Assembly: GCA_964600645.1 (NCBI GenBank)
Contig: CAZRJL010000040.1
Location: forward strand, 1 to 8,750
Source of the DNA: UBA12151 sp964600645
Lineage (GTDB): Bacteria; Patescibacteriota; Minisyncoccia; Moranbacterales; UBA9337
DNA: 8,750 bases
Direction: 5' to 3'
A program made the position numbers and the translations under genes. The notes beneath the pieces are model-generated. The model was given only the letters and a program-made list of their open reading frames with translations. It made no database searches and was not told where the DNA came from. Below are positions 5,378-8,750 of this stretch, piece by piece (the first letter of the stretch is position 1; every line of letters begins with the position of its first letter).

Positions 5378-6339
5378 TGAAATTAGTAGTAAACCTGCCC
5401 GCTTTCAATGAAGCGGAAAAAATCGCCCAGACCATCAAAAGAATTCCCCGTCATTTTGAAGGAGTGGATGAAGTTTTTGTGCAAGTCATTGACGACGGGT
5501 CGAAAGACAACACTGCGCAAGTTGCAAAAGATGCCGGCGCCGATATGGTTCACATTCACGAAGTCAACCGCGGAATCGGAGTAACTTTCCGCACCGCCGT
5601 ATACAAAGCTCTTGGAAACGGAGCGGACATTATGGTCAACATCGATGCTGACGGACAATTCGATCCCAATGATATTGAAAAAATAATTCGCCCAGTTCTC
5701 AATGGAGAAGTTGATATGGTGAGCGCCGACCGTTTTGGAAAGCATCAAGCCAAAAACATCCCTTGGATTAAAGACTTTCTCAACCGCGTAGCTGCCAAAA
5801 TCATTGGAGGATTTCTCAATCAAAAAATCAACGACCTCACTTGCGGATTCCGCGCCTACAATCGCGAATGTCTTCTGCGCCTCAATCTTCCCGGAAACTT
5901 CACCTACACGCAAGAAGTGATTATTGATGCTATTGGAAAAAATTTGAAAGTTAGATGGATTCCCGTGGAAGTCACTTATTTCGGCGACAGAAAATCCCGC
6001 GTTGTCAAAAGTGTCTATAATTACGTCAACAACAGTGGGAAAATAATCATCAAAGCCATTCGCGACGTTCGTCCGATGAAATTTTTCGGAGTACCGGGAT
6101 TATGCTTGATATTTCTTTCCTTGTTTATCTTTGCAGTCTTTGCGATTTTTTATTTTCAAGAATTCAAAATCTCACCTTATCGCAATTATCTTTTGCTTTC
6201 CATTACTTCCCTTCTGGTCGGATTGCAATTTATAATTTTCGCTCTCATCGCTGATATGATCAAATCCAATCGCAAACTCACTGAAGACCAAATGTATTTG
6301 ATGCGAAAAGAAAAATACCGGAAAAAAATTTCTAATTAA
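5377..6339 (+). CDS. GT2 family glycosyltransferase, DPM1/GtrB-like
   Basis: Probably transfers a sugar from a nucleotide donor to a polyprenyl phosphate at the inner face of the membrane. The GT-A domain runs from about 1 to 230: N6-L-P-A-F-N-E12 opening, D39-D-G-S-K-D-N-T46, the metal-binding DxD at D90-A-D92 in NIDADGQFDP, TCGFRAY (155-161), and TYTQE (176-180) before a helix. Two membrane helices follow (about 236-260 and 269-293) and a basic tail. This is the layout of dolichol-phosphate-mannose-synthase-like and GtrB-like enzymes. The sugar cannot be read from sequence. The start overlaps the preceding stop (TAATG) with no Shine-Dalgarno, fitting translational coupling. The next gene begins 11 nt after its stop. 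Confidence 0.93.
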   Translation: MKLVVNLPAFNEAEKIAQTIKRIPRHFEGVDEVFVQVIDDGSKDNTAQVAKDAGADMVHIHEVNRGIGVTFRTAVYKALGNGADIMVNIDADGQFDPNDIEKIIRPVLNGEVDMVSADRFGKHQAKNIPWIKDFLNRVAAKIIGGFLNQKINDLTCGFRAYNRECLLRLNLPGNFTYTQEVIIDAIGKNLKVRWIPVEVTYFGDRKSRVVKSVYNYVNNSGKIIIKAIRDVRPMKFFGVPGLCLIFLSLFIFAVFAIFYFQEFKISPYRNYLLLSITSLLVGLQFIIFALIADMIKSNRKLTEDQMYLMRKEKYRKKISN

Positions 6340-6350
6340 TAATCAAAAAT

Positions 6351-7484
6351 ATGGAAAAATCAGATTATCCAAAAATATTATTCATCAGTCGTGCGTATCC
6401 TCCGATTCTTGGCGGAATTGAAAACCAAAATTACGAGGTATCCAAAAGCCTTTCCGAGATCACTGAAACAAGAATTATCGCCAACAAATTCGGCAGAAAA
6501 ATGCTTCCGCTTTTTGCTCCATACGCACTGATACAAATCATCTTCCTCCTCCCGAAATACGATGTAATTCTTTTGGGTGACGGAGTTTTAAGTATTATCG
6601 GATGGTTTGTTAAATTATTTTCTAAAAAACCTATCGTCTGCATCGCGCACGGACTGGATCTCAATTGGAACAGCTCCTCTTTAGGTGTTTGGTATGAAAA
6701 AATCCTTATCGCGCTGTACAAGAAATTATGGGTAGGAACTTTCTTTGGAAAAATAGACAAATTTATCGCGGTCGGAAACACTACCATTAGAGAGGGTGTT
6801 CGACTCGGGATTCCCGAAGAAAAATTCGCCTTTGTTCCCAATGGAGTGGACGCGGAAAAATTCTTGGGCACAGGCAACTATTCTCGCCGAGATTTGGAAA
6901 AAACCATTAATATGAATCTTTCGGAGAAGAAAGTGATCCTCACCCTCGGAAGATTGGCCAAAAGAAAAGGTGTAGCATGGTTTGTGGAAAATGTGATGCC
7001 GAAACTTCCAGAAAATATCATCTATGTAATTTCCGGCGATGGTCCTGACAAAGGAAATATCAAATCCGCCATCAAAAAAACCCAACAATTCGACCGCGTG
7101 AAACTTTTCGGCCCAGCAACCGATCCGGAAAAATTTCTTCTCTACAACACTGTCGACCTTTTTGTCCAACCGAATATTAAAATCGAGGGAGATATGGAAG
7201 GATTCGGATTGGTGGTTTTGGAAGCGGCCGCTTGCCGTCGAGTCGTTGTTACCTCGGAACTGGAAGGACTCAAGGATGCCATAACCAATGGAAAAAACGG
7301 GTTTCTGGTTGAACCGAAAAATGCTCAAAAATATGCACTGAAAATTCAAGCTATCTTGGAAAATGACGAGGTGCGAAAAGTTTTTGGCGAGCGCGCTCGA
7401 GATTTCGTCAAAGAAAACTACGCCTGGGAAAATATCGCCAAGAAATATTTGGAAGAAATCAAAAAAACAATAAGTTGGAAATAA
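6351..7484 (+). CDS. GT4 family (GT-B fold) glycosyltransferase
   Basis: A retaining glycosyltransferase of the cytoplasmic face, probably extending a cell-surface glycan. The N-terminal domain has the acceptor-side loop PPILGGIE (17-24) and HGLD (100-103). The linker and C-terminal donor-binding domain show PNGVD (163-167), LGRLAKRKG (199-207), SGDGPD (228-233), and the EX7E motif E283-GFGLVVL-E291, followed by N313-G-K-N-G-F-L. The length of 377 aa is normal for the family. No signal peptide or true membrane helix is seen; a hydrophobic stretch near 58-90 is part of the Rossmann domain. There is no Shine-Dalgarno. The stop overlaps the next start by one base. The donor and acceptor are not identifiable from sequence. 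Confidence 0.94.
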   Translation: MEKSDYPKILFISRAYPPILGGIENQNYEVSKSLSEITETRIIANKFGRKMLPLFAPYALIQIIFLLPKYDVILLGDGVLSIIGWFVKLFSKKPIVCIAHGLDLNWNSSSLGVWYEKILIALYKKLWVGTFFGKIDKFIAVGNTTIREGVRLGIPEEKFAFVPNGVDAEKFLGTGNYSRRDLEKTINMNLSEKKVILTLGRLAKRKGVAWFVENVMPKLPENIIYVISGDGPDKGNIKSAIKKTQQFDRVKLFGPATDPEKFLLYNTVDLFVQPNIKIEGDMEGFGLVVLEAAACRRVVVTSELEGLKDAITNGKNGFLVEPKNAQKYALKIQAILENDEVRKVFGERARDFVKENYAWENIAKKYLEEIKKTISWK

Positions 7485-8750
7485 TGCAATTGGTTTTATT
7501 TTACATTTCAATCATCTTTCTCCTATTCCTGCCGGGATGGTTTTTGATGTTGGCGATTTTTGGAAAATCGGATAAACTTTCCCGCTTGGAAAAATTCATC
7601 ATCGCTCCGGGACTTGGTCTTATATCGATAAACTTTATCATTATTCTCCTTGGAAAATCCGGACTTCCCATAACCGGAAAATCAATTATCGCCGCCGTTT
7701 TGCTTTTTCTTTTGGCAACAGGGCTTATATATAAATCAAAAAAGAAAACACCCGCATTATCAGAAGAGATTATTTCGTCCGCTCCGCTCCCTTGCAATGA
7801 TAAATACGCGCTTTTTTCCTTTTCCAGAAAACAAACCACTCTGATAGTTTTGATTTTAGCGCTGACTTTTTTTATTAAAACCGCTTACCTGTCTGATACA
7901 ATATTCCCCACCTCCACCGATATGGGACACCATATGTATTGGTCCAAGCTTATTTCCCAAACCGAAAAGCTCCCGAATTACCAAGAAAGCGACATCATTC
8001 AAGCCGGAGACAATTATCAAATCAGCGACCCCAAACCGATTGCCGATTTTATCATCGGCGAGCATTTGATTTTTTCCGCCATCAATCTGATTTCCGGAAT
8101 TGATTTCATTTCCTATTTTCCGACACTCGTTCTTTTTTTATTTAATATTTTCACCGTCTTGATTATTTTTATTCTGGCATTGCGCTTTTTTGAAAACTTC
8201 GGCGCAATCAGAGCGCAAACAATAGGCATCCTCGCTTTGTTTTTCGCCGGACCGATCTATGCGCTCGCTTCTCCCCAAGCAAAGTTTGCCAGCGGCGGAG
8301 TAATCGGAAACACTTTTGGAAATTTTCTCATTCCTCTGGCGATATATTTCTTCGCACGCGCGCTTGCAAAAAAAGACAGCAAAATGATGTTTGCGGCGAT
8401 TTTAACAACCGCCGGAATGTTTTTCATTCATCATCTCAGCTCATTTGTCTTTATATATATCTTCATTTTTACTCTTGCTTTTTTTGTCCTTTTTAATTTC
8501 AAGAATATTTTTACGCATTTGAAAGATTGGGCAAAATTAATATTTTCTCCTTCCATTCTTTTGTTTCTTGTTTTTTGTTTCTTGTTTCTTTTTTTTATAT
8601 ATACTCCAACCTATCTCAACCCAAGCGCCGTAGAAACCGCTGTCGGAAGCCCTTCCAAATCCACCCGCGCCGGACTCACCTTTGCACAATTATCTTTCGG
8701 CGGCGGACAATCCAGAATGGCACTGGGAATGGTCGGATTGTTAATTCTAT
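7484..8750 (+). CDS. Polytopic membrane protein, GT-C-like, 3' truncated by window
   Basis: The frame is open from ATG 7484-7486 to the right edge: 422 codons plus one base, so the true C-terminus lies outside. About nine to ten hydrophobic helices are visible (for example near 3-27, 38-57, 66-83, 118-133, 208-233, 245-262, 276-293, 302-317, 320-340, 352-374). After the fourth helix a polar loop carries FPTSTDMGHHMYW (141-153, D146, H149, H150). An acidic/His loop between early helices is what GT-C glycosyltransferases (PMT, STT3 and ArnT types) use to bind a lipid-linked sugar. That fits a role at the outer face after GT2 and GT4. GT-C membership is an inference from topology and this loop. 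A weak GGA precedes the ATG by 4 nt, and the start overlaps the GT4 stop. Residues 360-371 are encoded by a heptamer repeat. Confidence 0.85.
   Translation, partial: MQLVLFYISIIFLLFLPGWFLMLAIFGKSDKLSRLEKFIIAPGLGLISINFIIILLGKSGLPITGKSIIAAVLLFLLATGLIYKSKKKTPALSEEIISSAPLPCNDKYALFSFSRKQTTLIVLILALTFFIKTAYLSDTIFPTSTDMGHHMYWSKLISQTEKLPNYQESDIIQAGDNYQISDPKPIADFIIGEHLIFSAINLISGIDFISYFPTLVLFLFNIFTVLIIFILALRFFENFGAIRAQTIGILALFFAGPIYALASPQAKFASGGVIGNTFGNFLIPLAIYFFARALAKKDSKMMFAAILTTAGMFFIHHLSSFVFIYIFIFTLAFFVLFNFKNIFTHLKDWAKLIFSPSILLFLVFCFLFLFFIYTPTYLNPSAVETAVGSPSKSTRAGLTFAQLSFGGGQSRMALGMVGLLIL
8563..8590 (+). repeat. Four tandem heptamers inside the polytopic protein gene
   Basis: GTTTCTT, GTTTTTT, GTTTCTT, GTTTCTT in perfect 7-nt register. 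This is the reverse complement of the AAGAAAC unit found in mnmA on the other strand. The 17-nt string TTTGTTTCTTGTTTCTT is identical at 8574-8590 and 3937-3953. Here the frame gives a purely hydrophobic run (about residues 360-371) that forms part of a membrane helix. Confidence 0.75.

Noticed and set aside
5383..5913. Minus-strand open frame of 176 codons opposite GT2
   Set aside because: It is a shadow of the conserved GT2 frame, which carries the DxD and other family motifs.
6726..7511. Minus-strand open frame of 261 codons opposite GT4
   Set aside because: It is antisense to a frame with clear GT4 motifs, and its product has no recognisable features.
7501..8065. Minus-strand open frames of 112 and 69 codons near the right end
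   Set aside because: The plus-strand frame here is continuous for 422 codons, codes for coherent membrane helices, and overlaps the GT4 stop in an operon-like way.
10..8750. Alternative genetic code with TGA as a sense codon, as in some CPR groups
   Set aside because: The genes read through at normal length with TGG for Trp and no internal TGA; the absence of TGA stops among nine genes is compatible with chance at this AT content.

Overview
The window looks like a piece of a Patescibacteria (CPR / Parcubacteria-like) genome. The reasons are compact AT-rich coding with 1-17 nt gaps or short overlaps, a minimal alanyl-tRNA synthetase without its C-terminal domain, a small PsbP-like lipoprotein-type ORF, and Shine-Dalgarno sites at only a few genes. 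The nine complete genes end in TAA (eight) or TAG (one), and their reading frames fit the standard code. The lineage call is an inference from style and protein architecture.

Minus-strand block (about 5068 down to 10): mnmA (tRNA U34 2-thiouridylase) comes first, then three unrecognised ORFs (88, 87 and 230 aa), then alaS, then a 194-aa membrane-anchored PsbP-like protein. mnmA to alaS is tightly packed and probably one translation-related transcription unit. A well-spaced promoter sits so close to the mnmA ATG that the message is predicted to be leaderless. The 194-aa ORF lies 69 nt beyond alaS, is much more AT-rich, and may be a separate accessory gene.

Plus-strand block (5147 to the right edge), diverging from mnmA across 78 nt: a 76-aa membrane-anchored protein with four cysteines, a GT2 dolichol-phosphate-mannose-synthase-like glycosyltransferase with two C-terminal membrane helices, a GT4 glycosyltransferase, and a large polytopic membrane protein cut by the window edge (422 codons present) that resembles GT-C enzymes. 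Start/stop overlaps (TAATG) at 5377 and 7484 point to one operon. A plausible scheme is that GT2 makes a lipid-linked sugar, GT4 extends a glycan on the cytoplasmic face, and the polytopic protein uses a lipid-linked sugar on the outer face.

The most interesting signal is a family of 7-bp tandem repeats (AAGAAAC / AAGATAC / AAGATGC) lying in frame inside genes on both strands. One array, joined to a GC-rich hairpin, adds about 38 residues to a beta-turn of MnmA. A second degenerate patch lies in an MnmA mid-protein insertion, and a third forms a transmembrane segment of the polytopic protein. The unit has no stop codon in any of six frames, which would let it sit harmlessly inside genes. The second notable point is that AlaRS appears to have lost the Asp normally linked to reading the G3:U70 pair of tRNA-Ala.
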